Part shown: positions 34,601-42,783 of the stretch, in pieces
Position numbering within the stretch: position 1 is the stretch's first letter
How the letters are laid out: each line of letters begins with the position of its first letter
Assembly: GCA_002344795.1 (NCBI GenBank)
Contig: DDUM01000047.1
Coordinates: 1 to 64,000, forward strand
DNA: 64,000 bases
Origin: Flammeovirgaceae bacterium UBA2338
GTDB taxonomy: Bacteria; Bacteroidota; Bacteroidia; Cytophagales; Cyclobacteriaceae
Direction: 5' to 3'
Notes under the pieces: model-generated
What the model was told of the DNA's origin: nothing
Seen by the model: only the letters and a program-made list of their open reading frames with translations
Databases searched by the model: none
Translations under genes and position numbers: made by a program

Positions 34601-35236
34601 TACTCGGCATATACCTACAATGTAGAGCGCCTTGTTCCTTGGAGAACGCTTACCGGAAGACAGCACTTCTATTTGGATCATGAGTTATACATCGCCTATG
34701 GTGAAAACCTACCGACTTATAAACCATCCCCCAAACCAGATGCTTATGGAGATGTGCGCGATACATTGAAAAAGGAAGAGGCGAAGACGTTGAACTGCCT
34801 TACTCCACATGGGAAGTGGCACATTCACTCTACGTATATGGAGAATTTACGGATGCTTACCCTTTCGCGCGGATGTGAACCATGCTGGCTTAGTGAAATA
34901 GACGCAGCAGACCTGGGCATCAAGGATAACGACTGGGTGGAAGTATACAACGATCATGGTGTGTATTGTACCCGTGCTGTAGTTAGTTCAAGAATACCCA
35001 AGGGCGTGTGTATTGTTTACCATGTTCCGGAAAGAACTACAGGAATTCCAAAATCTCAAGTGAGAGGTAACAAAAGGGCAGGAGGCCATAATAGTTTTAC
35101 ACGAATTCACTTAAAGCCTAACTTTTTGGCAGGAGGATATGGACAGTTTTCTTTTCATTTCAACTATTGGGGGCCGATTGCGCCTAATCGCGATACGCAT
35201 GTGATTGTTAAGAAAATGGAAAAATTGGTGTGGTAA
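31625..35236 (+). CDS. narG: respiratory nitrate reductase alpha subunit NarG
   Basis: This 1203-aa molybdenum enzyme reduces nitrate to nitrite. The N-terminal Fe-S ligands are visible (His 33, Cys 37, Cys 41 in THGVNCTGGC, and Cys 76 in PRGCQRG). The cofactor region has YDWYCDLPTAFPEIWGEQTD and ESADWYNAK, whose Asp is a molybdenum ligand in NarG. The length is close to the usual ~1240 residues. There is no twin-arginine signal, so it faces the cytoplasm and nitrate must be imported, in line with narK here. It is followed by narH, narJ and narI in the usual order. Confidence 0.97.
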   Translation: MSWIEDIISPQTRKWEEFYRNRFQHDRIVRSTHGVNCTGGCSWQIHVKDGIVVWETQQLDYPLLEGSIPPYEPRGCQRGISFSWYLYSPLRIKYPLIRSALIDAYRAERKNTDDPLQAWTNLQNDSEKRANYQKARGKGGFRRVQWDEVMEIMAAANIYTAKKYGPDRVIGFSPIPAMSMLSYAAGSRFLQLFGGVNLSFYDWYCDLPTAFPEIWGEQTDVCESADWYNAKMIADMGACLNMTRTPDCHFFAESRHNGTKTVVFSPDFSQVCKYADQWVPVHAGSDGAFWMAVTHLILKDWHHEKQTPYFLDYTKQYTDSPILVKLDKDGEHFKPGQLVRANELKQFASVENGDWKFLSIDENGKLVIPKGAMGHRWEKDGGNWNMKLENEVDNKPYDPMLTLLNNNDDVLQVTFTEFGLDNHRHRGVPVKYIETVNGKIPVATVYDVIMAQYGVNRGLAGDYPKDLTDKDAAYTPAWQEIFTGIDAKTVEQFAREWANTANLTQGKCMIIVGAGINHWYHSNLMYRAGIMALMLCGCVGKNGGGMNHYVGQEKLAPVDSWGAIAFGKDWHSASRLQQAPIWHYINTCQYRYDGQFSKYNTVPKNDWTKQHTADTIFQSVRMGWMPFYPQFNENTLELSKEAQGKGLNTDKEITNYVLEKLKSKELKYAVGDPEAEENHPKVWYIWRGNAIMGSMKGHEYALKHYLGTHSNKIATDSKDHTEEVKWHDIAPEGKMDLVVDLNFRMDSSALYSDIVLPAASWYEKADINSTDMHSFIHPFSAAIAPVWEAKTDWEIFKLIAEHTSKMAKKHLAEPQKDIVCSPLSHDTSAEISQPKVKDWYKGECEAIPGKTMHNISVVDRDYTKLYEKFISLGDRIKTSGLGAHGNHYACDDVYEEMVESNHFPKERFDDKVYPSLKEDTSAVNAVLKLSTLTNGKLTLRAYENAEKKTGLVLKDLGEGYEQVGINYADLQAQPRRYNSSPLWSGLMHDGRAYSAYTYNVERLVPWRTLTGRQHFYLDHELYIAYGENLPTYKPSPKPDAYGDVRDTLKKEEAKTLNCLTPHGKWHIHSTYMENLRMLTLSRGCEPCWLSEIDAADLGIKDNDWVEVYNDHGVYCTRAVVSSRIPKGVCIVYHVPERTTGIPKSQVRGNKRAGGHNSFTRIHLKPNFLAGGYGQFSFHFNYWGPIAPNRDTHVIVKKMEKLVW

Positions 35237-35283
35237 CAGGATAAAAAGTTTTATAAAAATTGAAACCTTAAATAGGTAGCCTT

Positions 35284-36834
35284 ATGGACGTAAGATCACA
35301 AATGTCAATGGTTTTTCACCTCGATAAATGCATCGGGTGTCATACTTGTTCAATTGCTTGTAAAAATATTTGGACTGATCGTAAAGGAGCCGAATATCAA
35401 TGGTGGAACAATGTGGAAACCAAACCGGGCACTGGATATCCTTCCAAGTGGGAGGACCAGGATATTTACAAAGGCGGTTGGGAAAAGAAAAATGGTGACA
35501 TCAGTCTAAAAGGAGCAGGAAAGCTGAGAGGATTGATGAATATTTTTCACAATCCACACCTTCCCGTGATAGATGATTACTATGAGCCCTTTACTTATAA
35601 GTACCTGGATCTGATTGAATCGCCTGCCATGACTGATCAGCCGACTGCCAGACCAGTTTCGTTGATAACAGGAAAACCTATCGATATCAAATCGGGACCC
35701 AACTGGGACGATGATTTAAGTGGTACTCCAGATTATGCGAGAAAAGACCCTAACCTTTTAAAGTTATCACCAGCTGAACAGGAAGCTATGTTCCAGTTGG
35801 AGCGCATGGCGTTTTATTATTTGCCTCGTATCTGTAACCACTGTCTCAATCCTGCTTGTGTAGCCTCTTGCCCTTCGGGTGCGATTTACAAAAGAGGAGA
35901 AGACGGCATTGTGTTGATCAATCAGAATGTATGTCGTGCCTGGCGGATGTGTGTTACGGCCTGTCCTTATAAAAAATCTTATTATAATTGGCATACAGGA
36001 AAATCTGAAAAGTGCATTTTATGCTACCCCCGACTTGAAGTGGGTCAAGCACCAGCGTGTATGCATTCATGTGTAGGGCGAATCCGATATTTGGGTGTGA
36101 TGTTGTATGATGCTGATCTGATTCATGAAGCAGCCTCAGAGGATGAAAATAATTTGGTAGACCGTCAGCTTGATATACTTCTAGATCCATTCGATCCTGA
36201 GGTAATCGCATCTGCAAAGAAAAATGGCATCGCTGATTCCACTATTAAAGCTGCGCAGAATTCTCCAACTTATAAATTTGTTAAGAAATGGGGATTGGCG
36301 CTACCATTGCATCCTGAATTTAGAACACTTCCAATGTTGTTTTATGTACCACCATTATTACCGGTAATGGCATCATTGAAAGAAGTAGATAACAAAGCAC
36401 AATCGGAGAAGATGGATCCGATTGCAAAGAATTGGAATGACAACTGGTTGTATGATACCAGTACAGAAGAACTTTGGGGAACAATTGAGCAAGCGCGCTT
36501 CCCTCTAAAATATTTGGCCAGTCTCTTTAGCGCAGGCGATGAGGAAAAGGTAAAACACATCCTTAAAAAATTGATGGCTGTCCGTATTCACCGAAGAGGA
36601 ATAACAGTGGGAGACATCGATGAAGCAAAGGTAAAACAAGCGATGAATGACACAGGTCTTACACCGGAAGCGGCTGAGGAAATTTACTACCTCACCTCAC
36701 TGGCTAAATTTGATGATCGTTTTGTAATACCTGCTTCTCATCGCGAACAATCCATTGAAATGTTAGACTTTACAGGAGATGCGAAGGGAACTACAGGATT
36801 TGGGTTTAAGGAAACTCCTGCAAGAGGAGCATAA
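35284..36834 (+). CDS. narH: respiratory nitrate reductase beta subunit NarH
   Basis: This 516-aa protein carries the four iron-sulfur clusters of Nar. Visible: Cys 16, 19, 22 and 26 (KCIGCHTCSIACKN), CNHCLNPACVASCPSG, the Trp-containing motif CRAWRMCVTACPYKK (typical of the [3Fe-4S] site) and KCILCYPRLEVGQAPAC. It takes electrons from NarI and hands them to NarG. Spacing to narG is 47 bp and to narJ 20 bp. Typical length for the family. Confidence 0.97.
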   Translation: MDVRSQMSMVFHLDKCIGCHTCSIACKNIWTDRKGAEYQWWNNVETKPGTGYPSKWEDQDIYKGGWEKKNGDISLKGAGKLRGLMNIFHNPHLPVIDDYYEPFTYKYLDLIESPAMTDQPTARPVSLITGKPIDIKSGPNWDDDLSGTPDYARKDPNLLKLSPAEQEAMFQLERMAFYYLPRICNHCLNPACVASCPSGAIYKRGEDGIVLINQNVCRAWRMCVTACPYKKSYYNWHTGKSEKCILCYPRLEVGQAPACMHSCVGRIRYLGVMLYDADLIHEAASEDENNLVDRQLDILLDPFDPEVIASAKKNGIADSTIKAAQNSPTYKFVKKWGLALPLHPEFRTLPMLFYVPPLLPVMASLKEVDNKAQSEKMDPIAKNWNDNWLYDTSTEELWGTIEQARFPLKYLASLFSAGDEEKVKHILKKLMAVRIHRRGITVGDIDEAKVKQAMNDTGLTPEAAEEIYYLTSLAKFDDRFVIPASHREQSIEMLDFTGDAKGTTGFGFKETPARGA

Positions 36835-36854
36835 TTATTAAATAAACACGTTCA

Positions 36855-37523
36855 ATGTCTGCAATAAAAATGAATATTGATCACTACCGTTTGATGGCGG
36901 GTCTTCTTGATTTTCCTGAACAGAAATTAAAGGAGGAAGTAAATCAGGTGCAAGCTTTCTTGGATAGCCGTTATCCTGATGTTAGCGATAATTTTCGGCC
37001 ATTCTGCGAGCTTGTCAATAACATTTCAGTTGACGATATACAGGAGTTGTACACTCGAACATTTGAAGTACAGGCCGTCACAACGCTCGATCTTGGTTAT
37101 TTGCTTTTTGGTGATGATTATAAAAGAGCGGAACTATTGGTGAATTTGAATCGGGAGCATAATACTATCGGAAATAACTGCGGACACGAATTGGCAGACC
37201 ACTTGCCAAACGTAATACGACTGATTGCCATGCTTGAGGATGATGAGTTGAGAATGGAACTATTGAGAAAACTAATCATTCCTGGATTGAAAAAAATGAT
37301 TTCTGAGTTTGATCCTGAAAAACTACGAATAAAGAATGAAGTATATGTAAAACACCATAAAACCCTAATTGAGGTAGCTGAACATATAGGAACAATTTAT
37401 CAAAAGCCACTAGTGACTTTATTGGCAATGATAGAGCAGGATTTTGCATTGGCTGAAGATGAAAAGGAGAAAACCTCAGATTTTCTGACCTCTCTAAGTA
37501 CTGAATTGAAAATAGAAGATTAA
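36855..37523 (+). CDS. narJ: nitrate reductase assembly chaperone NarJ
   Basis: This 222-aa helical protein belongs to the TorD/NarJ family: an N-terminal LMAGLLDFPEQKLKEE (near 11-26), QELYTRTFEVQAVTTLDLGYLLFGDDYKRAELLVNLNREH (near 66-105, a NarJ hallmark), and NCGHELADHLPNVIRLIAML. It assists molybdenum-cofactor insertion into NarG and is not part of the mature complex. It lies between narH and narI. Confidence 0.94.
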   Translation: MSAIKMNIDHYRLMAGLLDFPEQKLKEEVNQVQAFLDSRYPDVSDNFRPFCELVNNISVDDIQELYTRTFEVQAVTTLDLGYLLFGDDYKRAELLVNLNREHNTIGNNCGHELADHLPNVIRLIAMLEDDELRMELLRKLIIPGLKKMISEFDPEKLRIKNEVYVKHHKTLIEVAEHIGTIYQKPLVTLLAMIEQDFALAEDEKEKTSDFLTSLSTELKIED

Positions 37524-37533
37524 CTATTGAATC

Positions 37534-38262
37534 ATGAATATATTTAACACTTTCCTGTTCGTCATTCTTCCTTATCTGGCATTGGCCATATTTTTTATTG
37601 GCACCATATACAGGTATCGCAATGTAAAGTTTCAAATATCCTCTCTTTCTTCAGGATTTTTGGAAGGCAAGAAATTGTTTTGGGGATCTGTTCCCTTTCA
37701 TTGGGGATTGGTATTTCTTTTCTTTGGTCACCTCATCGCCTTTCTGATCCCACAAAGCGTTTTAATATGGAACAGTCATCCGGTGCGTCTTCTCGTTTTG
37801 GAGGTGGCCTCTTTTGCGTTCGGATTGAGCATGTTGGTAGGATTAGCGAATTTGATTTACAGAAGGTCGACCAATGATCGGATACGCGTAGTCTCTACCT
37901 GGATGGACTATGTAGTAGAAGGATTATTGGTTATACAAATAATATTGGGTTTATGGATTGCCTTGGAATATCGTTGGGGCTCTTCCTGGTTTGCTTCTTC
38001 ATTAACGCCTTATCTGTGGTCTATCTTTTTATTAGAACCAAGAATGGACGTTGTAGTGGCCATGCCCCTTGTTATTCAACTTCATATTATTGGAGCTTAT
38101 TTGATTGTATTGGCCTTTCCTTTTTCAAGGCTGATGCATGCCCTGGTAGCTCCTTTGGATTATATTTGGAGACCCTACCAACGCGTGATATGGAATTGGA
38201 ATAAGGGCAAAGTGAGAAGCACTGCCACGAAATGGACAATACATAGACCAAGGAATAATTAA
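37534..38262 (+). CDS. narI: nitrate reductase gamma subunit NarI (cytochrome b)
   Basis: This 242-aa membrane protein has five helices and the heme-ligand histidines expected for NarI (FHWGLVFLFFGHLIAFLIP near residue 53-71; the second pair near 187 and 205 in IQLHIIGAYLIVLAFPFSRLMHAL). It oxidises quinol at the periplasmic side and feeds NarH. The start is 10 bp after the narJ stop. The last gene of the nar set proper; a hemerythrin follows. Confidence 0.95.
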   Translation: MNIFNTFLFVILPYLALAIFFIGTIYRYRNVKFQISSLSSGFLEGKKLFWGSVPFHWGLVFLFFGHLIAFLIPQSVLIWNSHPVRLLVLEVASFAFGLSMLVGLANLIYRRSTNDRIRVVSTWMDYVVEGLLVIQIILGLWIALEYRWGSSWFASSLTPYLWSIFLLEPRMDVVVAMPLVIQLHIIGAYLIVLAFPFSRLMHALVAPLDYIWRPYQRVIWNWNKGKVRSTATKWTIHRPRNN

Positions 38263-38274
38263 TAAAGAGATTGC

Positions 38275-38952
38275 ATGATTGATTTAAAGAAAGCAAAAAA
38301 TGATGATCCGTTGAAGCGGATGGTAGAAAAGGAATCGGGTATTGATGAACTTTCACCAATGGATCCTCCAGAAGCATACGATCTACCTACTTCGGATGCT
38401 ATTCCTTATGAAGAAATGCATCCTGTTCTCCAAAAGTTTATTGACGAACACGAGAAGCTTAAGGCAGAATTGGATGTGTTTGAAAAATCCTTAATTGCAT
38501 TCAAAGCAAATGGGTGGAAAGCGGACGCTGAAATTGATAAGAATTTCTCTAAATTTTTCTCCTTTATGGATGACCAATTGGTAAAACACCAATTGAAAGA
38601 GGAGAAATTACTATTTCCACTTCTTCAGCAAAGACTTCTTGAAAAAAAAGAACATAGTAACGGAGGTTTTCCAAAATCGGCCATTGATATGTTGGAAGAT
38701 GATCATTTAAAAATCAGCCAACACCTTACACTTATGTTTAATTTTAATGCGCTTGCCGTGCGGTTGCCTGATGTAGCTTCCAGGGCTGTGACATTTGATG
38801 TAGCTACTGAGCAGGGCTTTGCTTTGATAGAATTACTGAAGCTCCATATTTTCCGCGAAGAAAATATAATTTTTCCCAAGGCCAATCAATATATAAGCAG
38901 AAACGAGTTTGAAAAAATGATGAGTCAGTTTGAGTCTTATCAACAATATTGA
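38275..38952 (+). CDS. hemerythrin-domain protein at the end of the nar operon
   Basis: This 225-aa cytoplasmic protein has the HHE di-iron motifs: HPVLQKFIDEHEKL (near 43-57), KHQLKEEKLLFPLL (near 103-116), DDHLKISQHLTL (near 142-153) and LKLHIFREENIIFPKANQ (near 188-205). Hemerythrins in nitrate-reducing bacteria bind oxygen or nitric oxide and protect iron enzymes. Its position 12 bp after narI indicates one transcript with narGHJI. It is one of three di-iron proteins in this window, with different N-terminal parts. Binding preference is not shown by the sequence. Confidence 0.88.
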   Translation: MIDLKKAKNDDPLKRMVEKESGIDELSPMDPPEAYDLPTSDAIPYEEMHPVLQKFIDEHEKLKAELDVFEKSLIAFKANGWKADAEIDKNFSKFFSFMDDQLVKHQLKEEKLLFPLLQQRLLEKKEHSNGGFPKSAIDMLEDDHLKISQHLTLMFNFNALAVRLPDVASRAVTFDVATEQGFALIELLKLHIFREENIIFPKANQYISRNEFEKMMSQFESYQQY

Positions 38953-39171
38953 AGGGAGGAAAGATAAATTTGGTACCAGATTGTCAAGCTTGATGCAAGG
39001 CTTGCTTCTCGGCTCCTAAATATTTTTTCCATAAGTGTGTAAAATTTGAAGGAAGTGTTACATTAAAACTATGCACTGCAGTATTAGATTCGTGTTAGAA
39101 CTAAAAGCTTCTGGCAGAATGAAACATATCTGAATTCATTATTTAATTGGTAATTTCTTAATCAATTTGTT

Positions 39172-40599
39172 ATGAGCAAACTGTTGGTTAAAATTCTCTA
39201 TGTATGTGCATTGTGCTTCATAATAAACCAGAACACACTTGCGCAGCAACAAAAATACGCCCTCATTATTGGTGTAAAGTCCTATCAGTATGTTGCCCCC
39301 CTACAAAATTCGCTTAATGATGCACACGACATAGCCGCAACACTCAAGAAGAAAGGTTTCACCGTAGTTGAACTTTACGACCCAGCCACCAAACGTGTAA
39401 TGCTCGATGGCATCCTCAAATACTTTAAATTGCTGCAAGATCAGGACAATGCCACTGGCCTGGTGTTTTACTCCGGTCACGGCATGCAGGTAAAAGGCGT
39501 TAATTACCTGATACCGACACAAGCTAACCCACAGATTGAGGCGGATCTTGACGACCAATGTGTAAACATGGATTACGTGATGCGCGCTATTGAGCAGGCA
39601 GGTAACGAGCTGAATATTTTTATTGTTGATGCCTGCCGAAATAACCCATTCCGAAGCTTCAGTCGCACAGGTGAGAAAGGGTTAAGTATGGTAGATACTC
39701 CAAATGGTTCGTATATCGTTTATGCTACCAAGCCGGGCTCGGTTGCAAGTGATGGAAGTGGACGCAATGGTCTGTTTACTTCTAAGTTGCTGAAATACAT
39801 GAATTCCGAAGGGTTGAATATTGAACAAGTATTTAAGAATGTAGCGCGCGATGTTGCCATCGCCTCTGGCGATACCCAACGCCCCTGGATTGCCTCCGAT
39901 TATACTGGAGATTTTTTCTTCACCCCCGTTTCGGAAGTATTGGATACCAAATTAGTAACTAAGCCTATTGTAAAACCCGAACCGGTTGCTCCGACTATTG
40001 CAATTGCGAAAGACTATACCCATAGTGAAACTAGTGGGTACAGCGTAAAGGTTGGTATGCAAACATGGTTTAGTAAAAACCTGAATGTCGATCACTTTGC
40101 TAATGGCGACCCGATACCTGAGGCCAGAACCCCAGAGGAATGGAGCAGGGCAGACGCAAATAAACTACCTGCCTGGTGCTACTATGATAGTGATCCTTTA
40201 AACGGACAAACCTATGGGAAACTGTATAATTGGTATGCAGTAAATGACTCACGGGGTCTGGCACCAAAAGGCTGGCACATACCCAACAATAAAGAATGGA
40301 CTGTATTAATTGAATATTTAGGAGGCGAAGCAACAGCCGGCCTATCTATAAAAAGCACCACCGCTTGGGATGAGAATGGAAACGGGAACAACAGCAGCGG
40401 TGTTGAGGCCCTTCCGGGAGGCTATCGTAACCCTGATGGAACGTTCGGCCCCCTCGGCAAATACAGTAACTGGTGGAGTTCTTCAGAATATAATTCTTAT
40501 AGTGCCTGGTATTATCTGCTGAGTTATTCGAATAATGGGGTAGGCAGAAGCAGTTATAGTAAAGGTTGTGGTATTTCTGTTCGTTGTGTACGGGATTAA
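39172..40599 (+). CDS. exported caspase-like (C14) protease fused to a FISUMP domain
   Basis: This 475-aa protein has a signal peptide (cleavage after TLAQ, residue 25), a caspase-type domain with the catalytic His in FYSGHGMQ (His 103) and Cys in DACRNNPF (Cys 155), and after a Pro/Lys linker a C-terminal FISUMP (Fib_succ_major) domain with TWFSKNLNV, YGKLYNWYAV, WHIPNNKEW, and a final WWSSSEY ... GISVRCVRD. FISUMP domains occur on surface proteins of Bacteroidota and Fibrobacter. The joining of both is unusual. Neighbours give no clue to substrate. It is expected to act outside the cytoplasm. Confidence 0.85.
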   Translation: MSKLLVKILYVCALCFIINQNTLAQQQKYALIIGVKSYQYVAPLQNSLNDAHDIAATLKKKGFTVVELYDPATKRVMLDGILKYFKLLQDQDNATGLVFYSGHGMQVKGVNYLIPTQANPQIEADLDDQCVNMDYVMRAIEQAGNELNIFIVDACRNNPFRSFSRTGEKGLSMVDTPNGSYIVYATKPGSVASDGSGRNGLFTSKLLKYMNSEGLNIEQVFKNVARDVAIASGDTQRPWIASDYTGDFFFTPVSEVLDTKLVTKPIVKPEPVAPTIAIAKDYTHSETSGYSVKVGMQTWFSKNLNVDHFANGDPIPEARTPEEWSRADANKLPAWCYYDSDPLNGQTYGKLYNWYAVNDSRGLAPKGWHIPNNKEWTVLIEYLGGEATAGLSIKSTTAWDENGNGNNSSGVEALPGGYRNPDGTFGPLGKYSNWWSSSEYNSYSAWYYLLSYSNNGVGRSSYSKGCGISVRCVRD

Positions 40600-40772
40600 T
40601 TTACTTGACTATTTGGTTATTTGTTGTGCATAACTCAAAAAATCAATCTGTCAACTTTAATATTTAAAACAAACAGGGATATCAATGGATATTGCTCTTC
40701 AGGCAGGAGTTTGGTTTACTGGTGATGAAGGTTGAGGTCTAAGCCCAAGAAAAGTGGAAATATGATACTTTA

Positions 40773-40796
40773 CGATATGCTTTTAAGAACATATGG
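40773..40796 (+). promoter_or_regulatory. CGATATG-N10-CATATGG palindrome over the modE start codon
   Basis: CGATATG at 40773-40779 and CATATGG at 40790-40796 form an inverted pair with a 10-bp spacer; the ATG of the gene at 40793 lies inside the right arm. The same arrangement is seen at 41154. Probable autoregulatory site of the ModE-like protein. Confidence 0.55.
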
Positions 40797-41140
40797 CTAA
40801 GAAAACCAAGAACAATGTAGTCTTCAGGATTTGGTTCTTTGTTGACGATGAAAAACTGTTGGGTAAAGGACGCGTGGAACTTCTCGAGAGAATAGAGAAG
40901 GGTGGTTCAATTGCCAGTGCGGCCAAGGAAATGAAAATGTCTTATCGCCAGGCTTGGCAAATGGTGAGTGAAATGAATCAAAGAGCAAGAAAGAAATTGG
41001 TAGTGAAGCAACTCGGTGGGAAAAGCGGGGGTGGAGCTACTGTTACAGAGGAGGGGAAAGAAGCCATTAAATGTTTTAGAGAGCTTGAGAACAAGACGAG
41101 GATGTTTTTGGAAAAGGAGTATAAAAAATTAAAATTTTAA
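40793..41140 (+). CDS. single-domain ModE-like molybdate-type HTH regulator
   Basis: This 115-aa protein is the N-terminal winged-helix domain of ModE (LERIEKGGSIASAAKEMKMSYRQAWQMVSEMN near residue 29-60; GGKSGGGATVTEEGKEAI near 77-94). The molybdate-binding C-terminal (TOBE/MOP) domains of full-length ModE (about 260 aa) are absent, so how it senses molybdenum is unclear. The site over its own start suggests autoregulation, and an identical type of site precedes the next gene, a molybdopterin-fold protein. Context near narG (a molybdenum enzyme) fits. Confidence 0.87.
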   Translation: MAKKTKNNVVFRIWFFVDDEKLLGKGRVELLERIEKGGSIASAAKEMKMSYRQAWQMVSEMNQRARKKLVVKQLGGKSGGGATVTEEGKEAIKCFRELENKTRMFLEKEYKKLKF

Positions 41141-41153
41141 AATTTTTATATAA

Positions 41154-41177
41154 CGATATGTATTATAAAACATATTG
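41154..41177 (+). promoter_or_regulatory. CGATATG-N10-CATATTG palindrome upstream of the molybdopterin-fold lipoprotein
   Basis: CGATATG at 41154-41160 and CATATTG at 41171-41177, again with a 10-bp spacer, 36 bp upstream of the ATG at 41214. It matches the site over modE. Confidence 0.55.
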
Positions 41178-41213
41178 AAAGGAGAATAGATCATAAACTA
41201 AACCATCAGATAA

Positions 41214-41828
41214 ATGAAAAATTCAGTAATCGTGCTTTTAGTGTTCCTTATTGCGTTCACATTTGGTAGTTGTAATAATTCCAAAACTTCTGAGCAAAAA
41301 GAGAATGAAGCGATCTCAACAAAAGCCTCACTTACGGCAAATGTAAATAACTCCGTGAAAGACGCTTCTCATGCAGATAACGTAAAGTATATTAGTAAAG
41401 AGGTGGAGGTTAAGGGTGATGTAGAATTCCCCTTCACATTTACAGTTGATGCGTTAAAGAAAATGAACGTTGTAACTATTGAGGACTTTGTGGTGGTGTG
41501 CCAAAGCGGTTCTGAAGTAAAAGAAAATAAATCCAGTAAAGGTGTTTTGCTCAAGGATATCCTGGAGAAAGCAAAAATAATACAAACCAATCACAAAGAT
41601 CGAAACTTTTATATTGTAGCAAGAGCAACAGATAACTATATGGCCACATTTTCCTGGGCTGAAATTTTTAATAACCCAACGGGCGAAAATGTTTATATCA
41701 TATTCGAAGAAAATGGCATACCGATAAAAAATCAGGGTGATATGATTTTAATTTGTAAGAACGATATTAAAACCGGCCCCCGTCATGTAACGTGGTTAAA
41801 AAGTATTGAGATAAAAAGGGTAAACTAA
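41214..41828 (+). CDS. lipoprotein with a molybdopterin-oxidoreductase (sulfite-oxidase-like) fold
   Basis: This 204-aa protein starts with a lipoprotein signal (Cys 20 in FGSC). The mature part (from about residue 60) resembles the small molybdopterin-binding fold: VEVKGDVEFPFTFTVDALKKM, a conserved-type VVVCQSGSEV Cys (near 103), KGVLLKDILEKA, and TGPRHVTWLKSIEIKRV at the end. It is about half the size of sulfite-oxidase domains, so it may bind cofactor only weakly or not at all. It is preceded by the ModE-type site at 41154. Function unknown. Confidence 0.75.
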   Translation: MKNSVIVLLVFLIAFTFGSCNNSKTSEQKENEAISTKASLTANVNNSVKDASHADNVKYISKEVEVKGDVEFPFTFTVDALKKMNVVTIEDFVVVCQSGSEVKENKSSKGVLLKDILEKAKIIQTNHKDRNFYIVARATDNYMATFSWAEIFNNPTGENVYIIFEENGIPIKNQGDMILICKNDIKTGPRHVTWLKSIEIKRVN

Positions 41829-41847
41829 TTTCCTGTTAGTTACAGCA

Positions 41848-42594
41848 TCAGCTTTGTTTAAGAAGTTCTTTTTCCAGTTTCAAAGCTTTTGGGAACAAGA
41901 TATTGTTTTCAAGATGAATGTGCTGATGAAGATCACTCTGGAATTCTTGCAACTTGGCAAAAAGTACACGGTATGACATACACGCATCATGAGGAGGTGT
42001 AAAGCGACTGCTTAAGTCCTCAATCGATTCCATTGCACTGCCAGCCGAAGTGTGCTCGGCTTCCATCATATTGATCGGATTGGCTATAGTACCAAATGGT
42101 GGTGGGTTTATGGATTCATTATTTTTTTTGGCTTGTGCTAATTTTTTAATATAGGGGAATAGTATGTTCTCCTCTTTTTGCATGTGCATAGTAAGTTCCT
42201 CAATAACTTCCTGGGTGTATTGTTCTATCTCGATAAGTTCAGGATGATGATCTCCATGTACCCGGGCTACTTTTATACTCAGTTCGTCAAGAAAAGGAAT
42301 GGCCGATGTCACATACTTGTGGTGATTGTTCACAATGTAGTCAACCAAAAAATCCAGTTCCCAATTGTTGAAATTATGCGTATTGGTTGTACCTCTACCT
42401 TCTACTTCCCTGAGTTCTGATTCAATTTTGCTAACATCTATATTTTTCTTTGAACAGGCCTCTGCCACCGTTCTCTTGCCTCCGCAACAAAAGTCAATGC
42501 CGTATTTTTTAAAGACCTCTGCCTTCCGCCAATCATTTGATACTAATTCGCCTATGCTTGGTGCTTGTGTAGGAATTATATTTGATGTTTCCAT
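41848..42594 (-). CDS. ric: iron-sulfur cluster repair protein RIC/ScdA (YtfE family)
   Basis: This 248-aa protein is a classic di-iron RIC: an N-terminal ScdA domain with FCCGGKRTVAEAC (residues 35-47), and a hemerythrin-like domain with HHKYVTSAIPFLDEL (near 92), VHGDHHPEL (near 113-121), MHMQKEENILFPY (near 136-148), MEAEHTSAG (near 178) and IHLENNILFPKALKLEKE near the end. RIC repairs Fe-S clusters damaged by nitric oxide and oxidants in the cytoplasm. A regulon palindrome lies about 100 bp upstream. The paralogue at 15507 lacks the CCGG part. Confidence 0.93.
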   Translation of the reverse strand: METSNIIPTQAPSIGELVSNDWRKAEVFKKYGIDFCCGGKRTVAEACSKKNIDVSKIESELREVEGRGTTNTHNFNNWELDFLVDYIVNNHHKYVTSAIPFLDELSIKVARVHGDHHPELIEIEQYTQEVIEELTMHMQKEENILFPYIKKLAQAKKNNESINPPPFGTIANPINMMEAEHTSAGSAMESIEDLSSRFTPPHDACMSYRVLFAKLQEFQSDLHQHIHLENNILFPKALKLEKELLKQS

Positions 42595-42694
42595 GGTATT
42601 AGCTGTGTTAATAAATTGTTCTAATAAAATTTAAAATTGCGAAATGCTATTTGTAATTTTTATGACCGTGGTCAGTTTATGTAAATAGTTGATA

Positions 42695-42716
42695 AAAAGG
42701 ATAAATACACCTTTTT
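42695..42716 (-). promoter_or_regulatory. 22-bp regulon palindrome, upstream of ric
   Basis: Arms AAAAGGAT and ACCTTTTT; the right arm has CC in place of the usual TC. It is 14 bp from the neighbouring site at 42731, so the divergent ric and DGC promoters may be controlled jointly. Confidence 0.5.
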
Positions 42717-42730
42717 ATTTGAGTTTCAAA

Positions 42731-42752
42731 TAAAAGACAAAATTATCCTTAT
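42731..42752 (+). promoter_or_regulatory. 22-bp regulon palindrome, upstream of the DGC gene
   Basis: Arms TAAAAGAC and TATCCTTAT with standard spacing; 4 bp before a perfect -7 box. Confidence 0.65.
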
Positions 42753-42756
42753 TTAT

Positions 42757-42764
42757 TATATTTG
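42757..42764 (+). promoter_or_regulatory. -7 promoter box TATATTTG of the DGC gene
   Basis: An exact TAnnTTTG, 19 bp upstream of the ATG at 42784. Confidence 0.65.
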
Positions 42765-42783
42765 TACAATTTATTAACAGGAT

